A stretch of DNA of 64,000 bases from an alpha proteobacterium MED-G09 (GCA_905182015.1 CAJIZT010000004.1:1-64000); one strand, 5' to 3'; counted from the stretch's first letter, positions 18,446 through 28,041 are shown. A program made the numbers and translations. The notes: generated by a model not told the origin, from the sequence alone.

Positions 18446-18901
18446 ATGAGTAAAAGCAATAAAAATAGGAAAATTATGGAAACTTATTATAAATCAATTA
18501 ACGATGGTGACTTTGAAATCGTTATTTCCCTAATGAATGAAAATGTAAAATTTCATATCATTGGTGATTCTCCTTTCTCAGGCTATTGGGAAGGTAAGGA
18601 AAATGTTTATGGAATCCTTGTCCCCGGTGTGGTGGCTTGTTTAGATCCCGAGACCGTATCATTTGCGGAAAACTGGAAAATTATGTGTGCTGATGATGAA
18701 AGAGTTACAGGCTTAATGAGTGCAAAAGGAAGGGCATTAAATGGTGAGATCATGGATCAGACCTACTGCCATATCTTTAAAATTAAAGATATGAAAATTA
18801 TCGAAGTGCATGAATTTATGGATACAGCTCAAAATGAAAAAACCCTTGATACCAAAAAGCTTAATGGTCATTCGGGTAAAAGTGGTTCTATGAGATTCTA
18901 A
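18446..18901 (+). CDS. SnoaL/NTF2-like ketosteroid-isomerase-fold protein
   Basis: YYKSINDGDFEIVISLMNENVKFHIIGDSPFSGYWEGKE. Confidence 0.75.
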   Translation: MSKSNKNRKIMETYYKSINDGDFEIVISLMNENVKFHIIGDSPFSGYWEGKENVYGILVPGVVACLDPETVSFAENWKIMCADDERVTGLMSAKGRALNGEIMDQTYCHIFKIKDMKIIEVHEFMDTAQNEKTLDTKKLNGHSGKSGSMRF

Positions 18902-19899
18902 TCCGCAATTCTTAAAAGCTGCTTACCTTTATTTTTACTCTCAAACAATCTTCTTAGAGTGCTGGGGGCATTTTCAAAACCTTCCTGCATATCTTCTTTG
19001 CAATTAATTTTTCCTTCCGAGATCCATTTCTTAAGTTTTTTTCTAGCAATACCTGCTTCTGACATAAAATCAATAACGATGAATCCCTCCATTGTTGCTC
19101 TTTTAAAAATTAAATTAGCATAATTTTCCGGCCCAAAATTCGAATTATCTGTCTTGTGGCGTGATATTATTCCACAAATAGTAACTCTTGCATTTAGCGC
19201 AATGTGAGCCAAGCAGTCATTGAGAATTCTTCCACCAACGTTATCGTAAAGAACATTTACTCCTTCTGGGCAAAGCTCTTTTAGGGCTTCATTTATATCT
19301 TCGGATTTGTAATCAATAGCTCCGTCAAAGCCAAATTCTTCAAGTAGCATTTGACATTTTTCTTTGCTGCCTGCAATTCCAATAACCTTACATCCAGCTA
19401 TCTTAAAGATTTGTCCAGCTACAGAACCTACCCCCCCTGCGGCACCTGTAATCACCACTGTATCTCCTGGTTTTGGTTTACTGACTTTAGTTACTCCAAA
19501 ATATGCTGTTAATCCAGTACTCCCAAGAGCTCCTAGGTACTTAGTGGCCATGCTCTCATCTTCAATCTTTTCAAGTTCATCTTCTTTTAAAATTGGATGT
19601 GTTTGCCAGCAAGTTTGTCCAGAGACAATATCACCTTTTTTAAATTTATCAGACTTACTGTCTAATACTCTAGCAATTCCACCACATCTCATAACATCGC
19701 CAATTTCAAGAGGTGCAACATAATTTGATATTTGTTCCATCCAACCTTTTTGAGCAGGCTGAAATTCAATTACAAGGTTTTCTAAAAGAACTTCACTTTC
19801 TTCAATCCCCCTAACATCCAACTCTTTGTAATCAAAATCAGAATCTTTTATAGCTCTTCCAACAGGTCGCCCTGCTAAGGTAAATTGTTTATTAATCAT
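18898..19899 (-). CDS. CurA-family NADP-dependent oxidoreductase
   Basis: VVITGAAGGVGSVAGQIFKIAGCKVIGIAGS; N-terminal GRPVGR motif. Confidence 0.9.
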   Translation of the reverse strand: MINKQFTLAGRPVGRAIKDSDFDYKELDVRGIEESEVLLENLVIEFQPAQKGWMEQISNYVAPLEIGDVMRCGGIARVLDSKSDKFKKGDIVSGQTCWQTHPILKEDELEKIEDESMATKYLGALGSTGLTAYFGVTKVSKPKPGDTVVITGAAGGVGSVAGQIFKIAGCKVIGIAGSKEKCQMLLEEFGFDGAIDYKSEDINEALKELCPEGVNVLYDNVGGRILNDCLAHIALNARVTICGIISRHKTDNSNFGPENYANLIFKRATMEGFIVIDFMSEAGIARKKLKKWISEGKINCKEDMQEGFENAPSTLRRLFESKNKGKQLLRIAD

Positions 19900-19909
19900 T
19901 ATAAATCTC

Positions 19910-21055
19910 TTAAGTTGTTATGATTGTACAAGCGGAAATTCCAGGTGCACCATAAACATGCGTATAAGCAGTTTTAGGATTTCCTTGAACCTGACGTTTA
20001 CCTGCTGCCCCTCTTAATTGAACACAATTTTCAAACACTTGTCTTAACCCTGAGGCGCCAACAGGCTCTCCATTTGCGATACACCCACCATCAGTATTAA
20101 CTGGTAATTTTCCATTTATCATAGTGTGGCCATCATGGAGTAGCTTTTCTTGATCTCCGTCTTTGCAGAAACCATTCTCAGCCATATGCATAATTTCTGC
20201 ACCGGACTCTGTATCTTGAAGTTGGGCAAGATCAATATCTTCACGATTCATTCCTGCCATCTCAAATGTTGCTTCAGATGCGCCCACCGTAGGGCTTGGA
20301 CCTCTTTCGATTTCTAAAGAAGGACTAAAAACTTCAAAAGAACCCAAAGGTCTCGACCTAAAAGCAGCTCCTTTTAAAAACAAAGGCTTGCTTGTGTATT
20401 TATGAGCAATATCAGCTCTGCACATTATCAGAGCGACTGCGCCTTCAGCAGGAGAACAAAACATATATTTTGTTAATGGATCAGAAACCATTGTCGCATT
20501 AAGAATTGTATCTTTTGAAACTGGATCACGTCTCCAAGCGTTAGGGTTTAAAGAAGCGTTATTAAATGCTTTTTCAGCAACGATAGCCAAAGAGTCTGAG
20601 GTAATTCCATAATCATGCATATATCGTTGTATTTTCATGCCAAAAAATTGAGTCGTTAGCATTAGACCTGTTTCACCATACCATTTTTCTAATCCAGACG
20701 CCTCAGGGTCCGCATTAAAGGCACCCCTTGGATGTTTATCAAAACCTACCGCCATACCAATATCAAATTGGCCTGATTTAATGGTTGTATATGCTGACAA
20801 AAGAGATGAGCCTCCAGTTGCACAGCCATTAGAGACATTCATAAAAGGAATTCCCGTAAGACCTAAATCATTGACCATTGCATCAGCATTACCGGCAGCT
20901 GAAGAACCTCCAAAAGCAAACTGAACATCCTTCCATTCCATTTCTGCATCCGACAAAGCTTCACGAGCAGCGTGAACCCCTTGCTGTAAACCCGACATAC
21001 CTTCTGTTCTTCCAAAAGGATGAATTCCAATTCCTATTATTGCTACATCTGACAT
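19910..21055 (-). CDS. Thiolase-superfamily protein (lipid-transfer/SCP-x-like), probable non-thiolase or retro-aldolase
   Basis: NVSNGCATGGSSL nucleophile loop; IANGEPVGASGLRQ replaces the GHP motif. Confidence 0.85.
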   Translation of the reverse strand: MSDVAIIGIGIHPFGRTEGMSGLQQGVHAAREALSDAEMEWKDVQFAFGGSSAAGNADAMVNDLGLTGIPFMNVSNGCATGGSSLLSAYTTIKSGQFDIGMAVGFDKHPRGAFNADPEASGLEKWYGETGLMLTTQFFGMKIQRYMHDYGITSDSLAIVAEKAFNNASLNPNAWRRDPVSKDTILNATMVSDPLTKYMFCSPAEGAVALIMCRADIAHKYTSKPLFLKGAAFRSRPLGSFEVFSPSLEIERGPSPTVGASEATFEMAGMNREDIDLAQLQDTESGAEIMHMAENGFCKDGDQEKLLHDGHTMINGKLPVNTDGGCIANGEPVGASGLRQVFENCVQLRGAAGKRQVQGNPKTAYTHVYGAPGISACTIITT

Positions 21056-21064
21056 ACTTTTCTC

Positions 21065-21478
21065 CTATGAATCTTGTGATGGCTTAAAAGAGAAGATCAT
21101 CAACTCTTCACCATTTTCGTTTTTAACAAATGGCTCTATTGAGAGTTCCATTTCCATTCCAATTTTTAAATCTTCCGCCCTTACATCAACCAACCTTGAC
21201 TCTACCATAATTTGTCCGGGTAATTCAATATAACCTACGGGATAAGGTTCAAAATCCTCTGGATTATCTGTTCCTATATATGGAGTTTTAGGCATAAACC
21301 TTTGGACTGTCCATGTCCATAACTTGCCTTTCGTGGATAATTCAATTTGCTCATGGGTATTGGATCTTTTTGCAGGAAAGAAATATCTTCCTGTTTCAGT
21401 ATCTCTACTGCCTAATAACTTTGGCTGATCTGAAGGCCAGGTAAAAAGATTATCGGCAATTGGTTTTTGATTACTCAT
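21065..21478 (-). CDS. DUF35 OB-fold protein (thiolase partner) lacking zinc-ribbon cysteines
   Basis: Position next to thiolase, PYPVGYIELPGQIMVESRLVDVRAEDLKIGMEMEL. Confidence 0.8.
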   Translation of the reverse strand: MSNQKPIADNLFTWPSDQPKLLGSRDTETGRYFFPAKRSNTHEQIELSTKGKLWTWTVQRFMPKTPYIGTDNPEDFEPYPVGYIELPGQIMVESRLVDVRAEDLKIGMEMELSIEPFVKNENGEELMIFSFKPSQDS

Positions 21479-21494
21479 AAATTAAACTCCAAAA

Positions 21495-23072
21495 TTAATT
21501 AATTTGTCTATCGCGGCCTGCCCAATAAGGGGCCCTTAACTCTTTTTTTAAAATTTTCCCTGAAGGATTTCTAGGTAACTCAGAAATAAAATCAACTGAC
21601 TTGGGGGATTTAAAGCCGGCGATTCTCTCTTTTGTAAATGCAATGATTTCTTCTTCAGTAACATTTTCTCCATTCTTTAAAACTACAACAGCTTTTACAG
21701 CCTCGCCCCACCTTTCGTCAGGAATACCAATTACAGCAACATCGCTAATTTTTTCATGTCCAAATATTGCACTTTCAACCTCTGCAGGGTAAACATTTTC
21801 ACCGCCCGAAACAATCATATCTTTAACTCTATCGTGCACATATACATATCCATCAACATCCATATAGCCAGCATCGCCTGTCCTTAACCACCCATCTTTC
21901 AAAGTTTTATTTGTTTCCTCAGGTAGGTTCCAATATCCAAGCATATTTGACGATGACTTTACAGCTATTTCTCCAACATCCCCAAGGGTCATTTCTTTAC
22001 TACTTTCATCTAAAATTGCTATCTCGCAATGAGGATAGGCCTTGCCTGCAGATTTCATCCGTTCATTTCCTTCTACGGAATGATCCTCAGGGGGCAAATA
22101 TGTTACAGATCCGCATGTCTCAGTCATTCCATAAAGCTGAACAAAGCCACATTCAAAAACTTCCATAGCTTCCTTGAGAAGGTCTAAAGGAATTGGTGAG
22201 GCTCCATAAAGAATATATTTAATATTTGAATAATCTGTAGTCCTAGACTTTGGGTGATCTAAAACTATTTTCATTGCTGCTGGGACCATAAAAATTTTAG
22301 AAATTTTATGTTTTCCTATAACATTTAGAACGTCCTCAGGAAGAAATTCTTTTAAAACAACATTTTTTGCACATGCATAAAGACCTTGTATTCCCCATCC
22401 AGCACCTCCTATATGAAAACTTGGCATGGCTACTAAACTAGCATCGTCAGCAGACCATTCACCAAATTCCATCCCTTTTTGAGGTTGTCGATTTCTAGAT
22501 GAGTGAAAATTTCTATGTGTTAATTGAACACCTTTAGGGTTTCCAGTTGTACCAGATGTATACATTTGAATTGCAACATCGTCCAGTTTAGGTTGCCTCC
22601 CGCACGCCTCGTCACTCTGCTGTTTTATCCAGGTTTCGTATGAAGGCCAACCATTTTTTGAACCTGAAAGACAGATAACCCTTTCTACACTCGTGGATAA
22701 TTCTAAAATTTTTTCTGCTAATTCAAAGAACTCCTCGCCTACAAATAACGTTTTTGCTCCACTATCATTTAAAATATAAGCTACTTCCGGAGGAGCTAGC
22801 CTCCAATTAATTCCTACAACTACTGCATTTGCTTTAGTGCACCCAAGGACAACCTCATAAAAAAGATCTGAATTTTTATCCATATAAGCAACACGCTCTT
22901 GATTATCCACACCAAGGCTAACTAGGCCATTAGCAACTTTTTCAGTTTTTAAATTGAATTCTTTGTATGTTGTTTCTCTATCCTCAAAAACAAATGCTAC
23001 TTGATCTGGGTTATGTTTAGAATGATATCTTGGAATATCGCTTAAAAAAACTATATCTTCATAATATGGCAC
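21495..23072 (-). CDS. Acyl-CoA ligase (AMP-binding, fatty-acid-CoA-ligase-like), GTG start
   Basis: MYTSGTTGNPKGVQLTHRN, GWLRTGDAGYMDVDGYVYVHDRVKDMIVSGGENVYPAEVE. Confidence 0.92.
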   Translation of the reverse strand: MPYYEDIVFLSDIPRYHSKHNPDQVAFVFEDRETTYKEFNLKTEKVANGLVSLGVDNQERVAYMDKNSDLFYEVVLGCTKANAVVVGINWRLAPPEVAYILNDSGAKTLFVGEEFFELAEKILELSTSVERVICLSGSKNGWPSYETWIKQQSDEACGRQPKLDDVAIQMYTSGTTGNPKGVQLTHRNFHSSRNRQPQKGMEFGEWSADDASLVAMPSFHIGGAGWGIQGLYACAKNVVLKEFLPEDVLNVIGKHKISKIFMVPAAMKIVLDHPKSRTTDYSNIKYILYGASPIPLDLLKEAMEVFECGFVQLYGMTETCGSVTYLPPEDHSVEGNERMKSAGKAYPHCEIAILDESSKEMTLGDVGEIAVKSSSNMLGYWNLPEETNKTLKDGWLRTGDAGYMDVDGYVYVHDRVKDMIVSGGENVYPAEVESAIFGHEKISDVAVIGIPDERWGEAVKAVVVLKNGENVTEEEIIAFTKERIAGFKSPKSVDFISELPRNPSGKILKKELRAPYWAGRDRQIN

Positions 23073-23279
23073 TTTAAACCCCCCCTAAAAAACTACGCTT
23101 ATTATTAATAACTATTTTTAAACTAAGCAAGTATGTTTTATACTATGAAAATTATACTTTTAAAGTTAAGTATTATTAATGATATGAAATAATATCGAAT
23201 GCGTTAAAATGACATAGTGATAATACATAAAAATATGATAATAAGTTAGACTAAATTATTTTTTAAGTGGAGAAAAAGT

Positions 23280-24482
23280 ATGGATTTGAGTTTTAAGCCA
23301 GAGCATGAAGAGTTCAGAAAAGAAGTAAAAGAGTTTCTTAATAATGAGCTAACAGAAGAACTAAGGGAGGCCGGCAAGCTAACAGCAAGTGTGTTTAGTG
23401 AAGTTGAGTACTCCTCAAAATGGCATAAAATTTTATACAATAAAGGATGGATTGGTGCAAAATGGCCAAAAGAATATGGTGGCACTGGTTGGGATGACAT
23501 GCAACGATATATTTTTTCTACAGAGATAGCCAAAGCTGGTGCTCCTTCTCCGACAGCTATGGGTTTAATGATGGTTGGTCCAGTTCTTATGAAGCACGGA
23601 ACACAAAAACAAAAAGATTTTTATCTACCTCGTATTCTTTCTGGCGAAGATTTTTGGTGTCAAGGATATTCAGAACCTGGATCAGGGTCTGATCTAGCCT
23701 CCCTACAATGCAAGGCTGTAAGAGATGGTGATCACTATGTTGTAAACGGAACTAAAATCTGGACAACGCATGCACAATATGCGAATAGAATTTTTTGTTT
23801 AGTTAGGACTGACAACAGCGGCAAGCCTCAGCAAGGAATAACTTTTTTATTAATCGACATGGATACACCGGGTATTGAAATTAAACCAATTATAACCATG
23901 GCTGGCGACCATGAGGTTAATCAAACATTTTTTGATGATGTTAGGGTTCCGGTAGAAAATGTTGTTGGCGAAGAAAATGATGGCTGGACGGTTGCTAAAT
24001 ATCTACTCGAATTTGAAAGAGGCGGTAATTTTGCTGCCGGCATTCAATCAAGTATTGAAAAAGTTAGAGAAATAGCATCTATAGAACGTTCAGATACAGG
24101 AGATAGTCTTTTACAGGACGAGGTATTCTTAAGATCCCTTTCTGAAACTGAAATTAAAGTTCAGGCTCTTCTTATGACAGAGCACAGAATTATGGCTGAT
24201 ATAGCTGAAAGAGGTCATCCTGGGCCTGCTTCATCAATATTAAAAGCTCGTGGATCTAATTTAAAACAAGAAGTTGATATGTTGGCAGTAGAGGCTATCG
24301 GCTATTATTCGTCGCCACTTCAGCACGAAGCTAGACAACCATTTTCAAACCTAGAAAGGGTAGGACCAGAATACGCTTTAACAGTATTTCCTTCATATCT
24401 TAATAATCGCGCTTCTACTATTTATGGTGGTTCAGATGAAGTTCAGCATAATATAATGGCTAAGTTTGTTCTTGGGCTTTAG
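23280..24482 (+). CDS. Acyl-CoA dehydrogenase
   Basis: GYSEPGSGSDLASLQCKAVRDGD, GGSDEVQHNIMAKFVLGL. Confidence 0.92.
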   Translation: MDLSFKPEHEEFRKEVKEFLNNELTEELREAGKLTASVFSEVEYSSKWHKILYNKGWIGAKWPKEYGGTGWDDMQRYIFSTEIAKAGAPSPTAMGLMMVGPVLMKHGTQKQKDFYLPRILSGEDFWCQGYSEPGSGSDLASLQCKAVRDGDHYVVNGTKIWTTHAQYANRIFCLVRTDNSGKPQQGITFLLIDMDTPGIEIKPIITMAGDHEVNQTFFDDVRVPVENVVGEENDGWTVAKYLLEFERGGNFAAGIQSSIEKVREIASIERSDTGDSLLQDEVFLRSLSETEIKVQALLMTEHRIMADIAERGHPGPASSILKARGSNLKQEVDMLAVEAIGYYSSPLQHEARQPFSNLERVGPEYALTVFPSYLNNRASTIYGGSDEVQHNIMAKFVLGL

Positions 24483-24494
24483 AATCTAAAAATT

Positions 24495-25853
24495 ATGGAC
24501 CTTTCTGAACTAGAAAATTATTTTGGTGAGAGGCTCATAACCTCTGAATCTGTTCGGGAACAACACAGTCATGATGAATCTTGGCACATACCAGAAAATA
24601 TTCCTGATGCTGTAATTTTCCCAGAAACGACTGAAGAAATTTCAAAAATAATGACTTATGCAAGTGATAACAATATCCCAGTTGTTCCATTTGGCGCAGG
24701 GACGGCGCTCGAAGGTCATGTTCATGCTGTTAATGGTGGCATAACGATTAATTCGATTAATATGAATAAAATTATTGAAGTTAATTTAGAGGATATGGAT
24801 TGTAGGGTGCAGGCAGGCGTTACTCGTGAAGACTTAAATACATTTTTAAGAGATACAGGATTATTTTTTCCAGTTGACCCAGGTGCAAATGCTTCGATTG
24901 GCGGTATGTGTTCTACTGGAGCATCCGGAACCAATACAGTAAAGTATGGTACCATTCGAGAGCAAGTTATGGATCTGGAAGTAGTCATGTCAGACGGTCA
25001 AATAATTAAAACCGGATCAAGGGCCAGGAAATCATCAGCCGGTTATGATCTTACACATCTCATGTTGGGGTCTGAGGGTACCTTAGGTTTTATTACTGAA
25101 ATTACTTTGAAGCTGCATGGAAGACCTGAGGCAGTTTCTGCTGGAGTATGTTCTTTTTTAGATTTAGCTGGCGCAGTAGATACGGTTATCGAGGCTATAC
25201 AAATATGCCTTCCTTTATCAAGAATTGAATTACTTGATGAACTTCAAATGAAAGCCATCAATGAATATAAAAAAACAAGCCATGAAGAAAAACCAACTTT
25301 ATTTATAGAAATTCAAGGAACACCTCTTGGTGTTAGAGAACAAATAGAGAAATTTGAAGAAATAGCTAAAGATCATAATCTAATTAATTTTCATTGGTCA
25401 GACCGACAAGAGGAAATCGATAGCCTTTGGAGTGCGCGTCATGGGGCTCTCTATGCCGCCCTAAATCTAGCTCCTGGAAAAAAAGCCATTACAACTGATG
25501 TCTGTGTTCCTATTTCATCTTTAACAAAATGTATTTTAGACACAAAAAAGGATTTAGAATCTTCGAGTATTATTGCTCCAATAGTTGGTCATGTAGGTGA
25601 TGGAAATTTTCATTTAATTCTATTGCTGGATCCTGAAAATCAAGATGAAGTTAAGGAAGCAAAGGGTATTAATGAAAGACTCATAAAAAGAGCCTTGGAA
25701 ATGAAGGGAACGTGCACTGGTGAACATGGAATTGGTTTGGGAAAAAAAGAGTACTTGAGGATCGAAAAAGGGGTATCTTCTGTTAATGTAATGTCACAAA
25801 TTAAAAAGGCTCTTGACCCTAACGGCATCATGAACCCTGGAAAAATATTTTAA
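24495..25853 (+). CDS. FAD-binding oxidase (D-lactate dehydrogenase / glycolate oxidase GlcD-like)
   Basis: PFGAGTALEGH...DPGANASIGGMCSTGASGTNTVKYG...GEHGIGLGKKEYL. Confidence 0.9.
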   Translation: MDLSELENYFGERLITSESVREQHSHDESWHIPENIPDAVIFPETTEEISKIMTYASDNNIPVVPFGAGTALEGHVHAVNGGITINSINMNKIIEVNLEDMDCRVQAGVTREDLNTFLRDTGLFFPVDPGANASIGGMCSTGASGTNTVKYGTIREQVMDLEVVMSDGQIIKTGSRARKSSAGYDLTHLMLGSEGTLGFITEITLKLHGRPEAVSAGVCSFLDLAGAVDTVIEAIQICLPLSRIELLDELQMKAINEYKKTSHEEKPTLFIEIQGTPLGVREQIEKFEEIAKDHNLINFHWSDRQEEIDSLWSARHGALYAALNLAPGKKAITTDVCVPISSLTKCILDTKKDLESSSIIAPIVGHVGDGNFHLILLLDPENQDEVKEAKGINERLIKRALEMKGTCTGEHGIGLGKKEYLRIEKGVSSVNVMSQIKKALDPNGIMNPGKIF

Positions 25854-25863
25854 AAATTATACT

Positions 25864-25897
25864 TAAAAAAATCACCGTGCCTAAAAAGACACGGTGA
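25864..25897 (-). terminator. Intrinsic terminator of the amt operon
   Basis: Minus-strand TCACCGTG-loop-CACGGTGA perfect 8-bp stem followed by a T-run. Confidence 0.9.
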
Positions 25898-25937
25898 CCA
25901 ATCAGTCATAATTTCTAGGGGAAGAGATTTATTATTC

Positions 25938-27230
25938 CTAATTTTTAAACTCTGGATAAGCATCCATCCCTAGCTCAGAGATATCCAAGCCAACAATTTC
26001 TTCTTCTTCAGTAGGTCTTAATCCACAGACAATCTTAAGAGCAAACCATCCAATTCCACTAAGCGTAACGGTAAAGAGACCAATAGCTACAATACCAATG
26101 ACTTGCGTGCCCATATCTCCACTTCCATTTAAGAATGGGATTGCCACAGCAAGTGTTCCCCATATTCCTGATACTAGATGAACTGAGATTGCACCAACAA
26201 CATCATCGATGCCAATATTATCCAGCAAAGGTATTGCAATAGTCGTTAATACACCTCCAATAGCGCCAATTATCATTGCTTGCAGTGGTGTAGCCACATC
26301 AGGCCCAGCCGTGATTGCAACAAGCCCAGCAAGAGCGCCGTTAAGTACAAACGTTAGATCGGTTTTCCTGTAAAGAATCATAGATAAAACTAGTGAGGCA
26401 ACAAGCCCTGCACAAGCAGCCATATTTGTATTAACATAAACATTGGCAATAGCAGCGGCGTCAGCAGCACTACCTAAGGCTAACTGGGATCCACCATTAA
26501 AGCCAAACCATCCAAACCATAGGATAAATGTTCCTATTGTTGCTAAAGGAAGATTTGAACCTGGAATTGCATTAACTTGACCGTTAGGACCGTATTTACC
26601 TAAACGAGGTCCAATTATTATAGCACCAGTTAATGCAGCCCACCCACCAACAGAGTGAACAATTGTTGAGCCCGCAAAATCAGAAAACCCGATTTCAGAT
26701 AGCCATCCGCCACCCCATGTCCAAGAACCTTGGATAGGGTATATAATGCCCGTGAGGTAAACAGCAAAGATCAAGAAAGGAACGAGCTTAATTCTTTCAG
26801 CCACAGTCCCACTAACAATTGACATAGCTGTTGCACAAAATACCATTTGGAAGAACCAGTCAGACATTTTAGAATAACCATCTGCTGGATCAGCTACTAA
26901 CTCCGGATTCCAAAGAGCTGCAGAACCAATATAACCGTTAACATCATTATACATTAATCCATACCCAACTAGGTAAAACATAATGCCTGCTAGGCTGTAA
27001 AGAGCTACATTCTTTAAACATATGGTTGCAGTATTTTTAGTACGCACCAGTCCCGCCTCAAGGCAAGTAAACCCTAGGGCCATAAGCATTACTAGAAAGC
27101 CATGAACCAAGAAAGAAAATGTATTAAAAATATATGCTGTTTCGGCGCTCACTTCAGCATGAGCAACACCAGATAAGGTTAGATAACCAAACCCAGCCAT
27201 GACTAATGCTTTTTTTATTAAGTTTTTCAT
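25938..27230 (-). CDS. amt: Ammonium transporter
   Basis: Signal peptide plus Amt/Rh fold, STIVHSVGGWAALTGAIIIGPRLGKYG. Confidence 0.95.
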   Translation of the reverse strand: MKNLIKKALVMAGFGYLTLSGVAHAEVSAETAYIFNTFSFLVHGFLVMLMALGFTCLEAGLVRTKNTATICLKNVALYSLAGIMFYLVGYGLMYNDVNGYIGSAALWNPELVADPADGYSKMSDWFFQMVFCATAMSIVSGTVAERIKLVPFLIFAVYLTGIIYPIQGSWTWGGGWLSEIGFSDFAGSTIVHSVGGWAALTGAIIIGPRLGKYGPNGQVNAIPGSNLPLATIGTFILWFGWFGFNGGSQLALGSAADAAAIANVYVNTNMAACAGLVASLVLSMILYRKTDLTFVLNGALAGLVAITAGPDVATPLQAMIIGAIGGVLTTIAIPLLDNIGIDDVVGAISVHLVSGIWGTLAVAIPFLNGSGDMGTQVIGIVAIGLFTVTLSGIGWFALKIVCGLRPTEEEEIVGLDISELGMDAYPEFKN

Positions 27231-27269
27231 TGTTTTATCCCAATTATTTCTATTATAAAAATTTACTAA

Positions 27270-27911
27270 TTAGCCGCCAATAGCATAACTGATAACAAAA
27301 TAAGGGTCACTATCATCTCTACTACTATCAATTACTGCGAATGAGAAGCCAGATTCAAAATCAATGGAAATACCATAATCAGTTTCTTCATCTGAAGCAT
27401 CATAATCGTAGAATCCTAAGTGAAGACTAATATCAATTCCTTCTGAAGCAGTAAAACCTGTATCAACTGTATAATAAACATCATCACCAAAATCAGCACC
27501 CCAGTCAGCATCAGCTAGTATATTTGCACCTATAGAGAAAGCTCCAATATCTGCAGAAATACTTACTTCACTAAAATCAAGCTCTTCACCATCTGGATAA
27601 GCATAATAAATGTAACCAAGGCTAATAGGTCCCATGCTGTAACCAGCATAGAGATCAAGCTCATAAGTCGCCTCATCACCAAAATCGATGTTTGAAACCC
27701 AAGTACCAGCAGAAAAACCAGAATCTCCAGAAATATCAATACCGCCAGAAACAGCTGCGCCCTTACCTTGTGACATTCCACGCCACATATATTCACTTGT
27801 CATGCCGGCATTCCATTCAACAGCCGCGAGTGCCATTCCTGACATTCCAATACTAAGGACTATTGCGCTTGCAATACTCTTTAATTTTTTTTGTATAGTT
27901 CTAGAAATCAT
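27270..27911 (-). CDS. TorF-family putative porin (Gcw_chp)
   Basis: Signal peptide, AAVEWNAGMTSEYMWRGMSQG. Confidence 0.85.
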   Translation of the reverse strand: MISRTIQKKLKSIASAIVLSIGMSGMALAAVEWNAGMTSEYMWRGMSQGKGAAVSGGIDISGDSGFSAGTWVSNIDFGDEATYELDLYAGYSMGPISLGYIYYAYPDGEELDFSEVSISADIGAFSIGANILADADWGADFGDDVYYTVDTGFTASEGIDISLHLGFYDYDASDEETDYGISIDFESGFSFAVIDSSRDDSDPYFVISYAIGG

Positions 27912-27953
27912 TTAATTCTCCTCAAAGTTATTTGTTAATTCACACTAGTAAAG

Positions 27954-27970
27954 AGCAATATTGATGCCAA
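27954..27970 (-). promoter_or_regulatory. Sigma-54 (-24/-12)-type promoter: TTGGCATCAATATTGCT
   Basis: GG and GC spaced 12 nt start-to-start; close match to YTGGCACGN4TTGCW; about 43 nt from the start codon of 27270..27911. Confidence 0.75.
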
Positions 27971-28041
27971 CTTCTTAATAAGTTGAAAATTATTTTTTTA
28001 AATAAAATTTTTAATGGAAATAGATGATGTTTTTCAATCAA

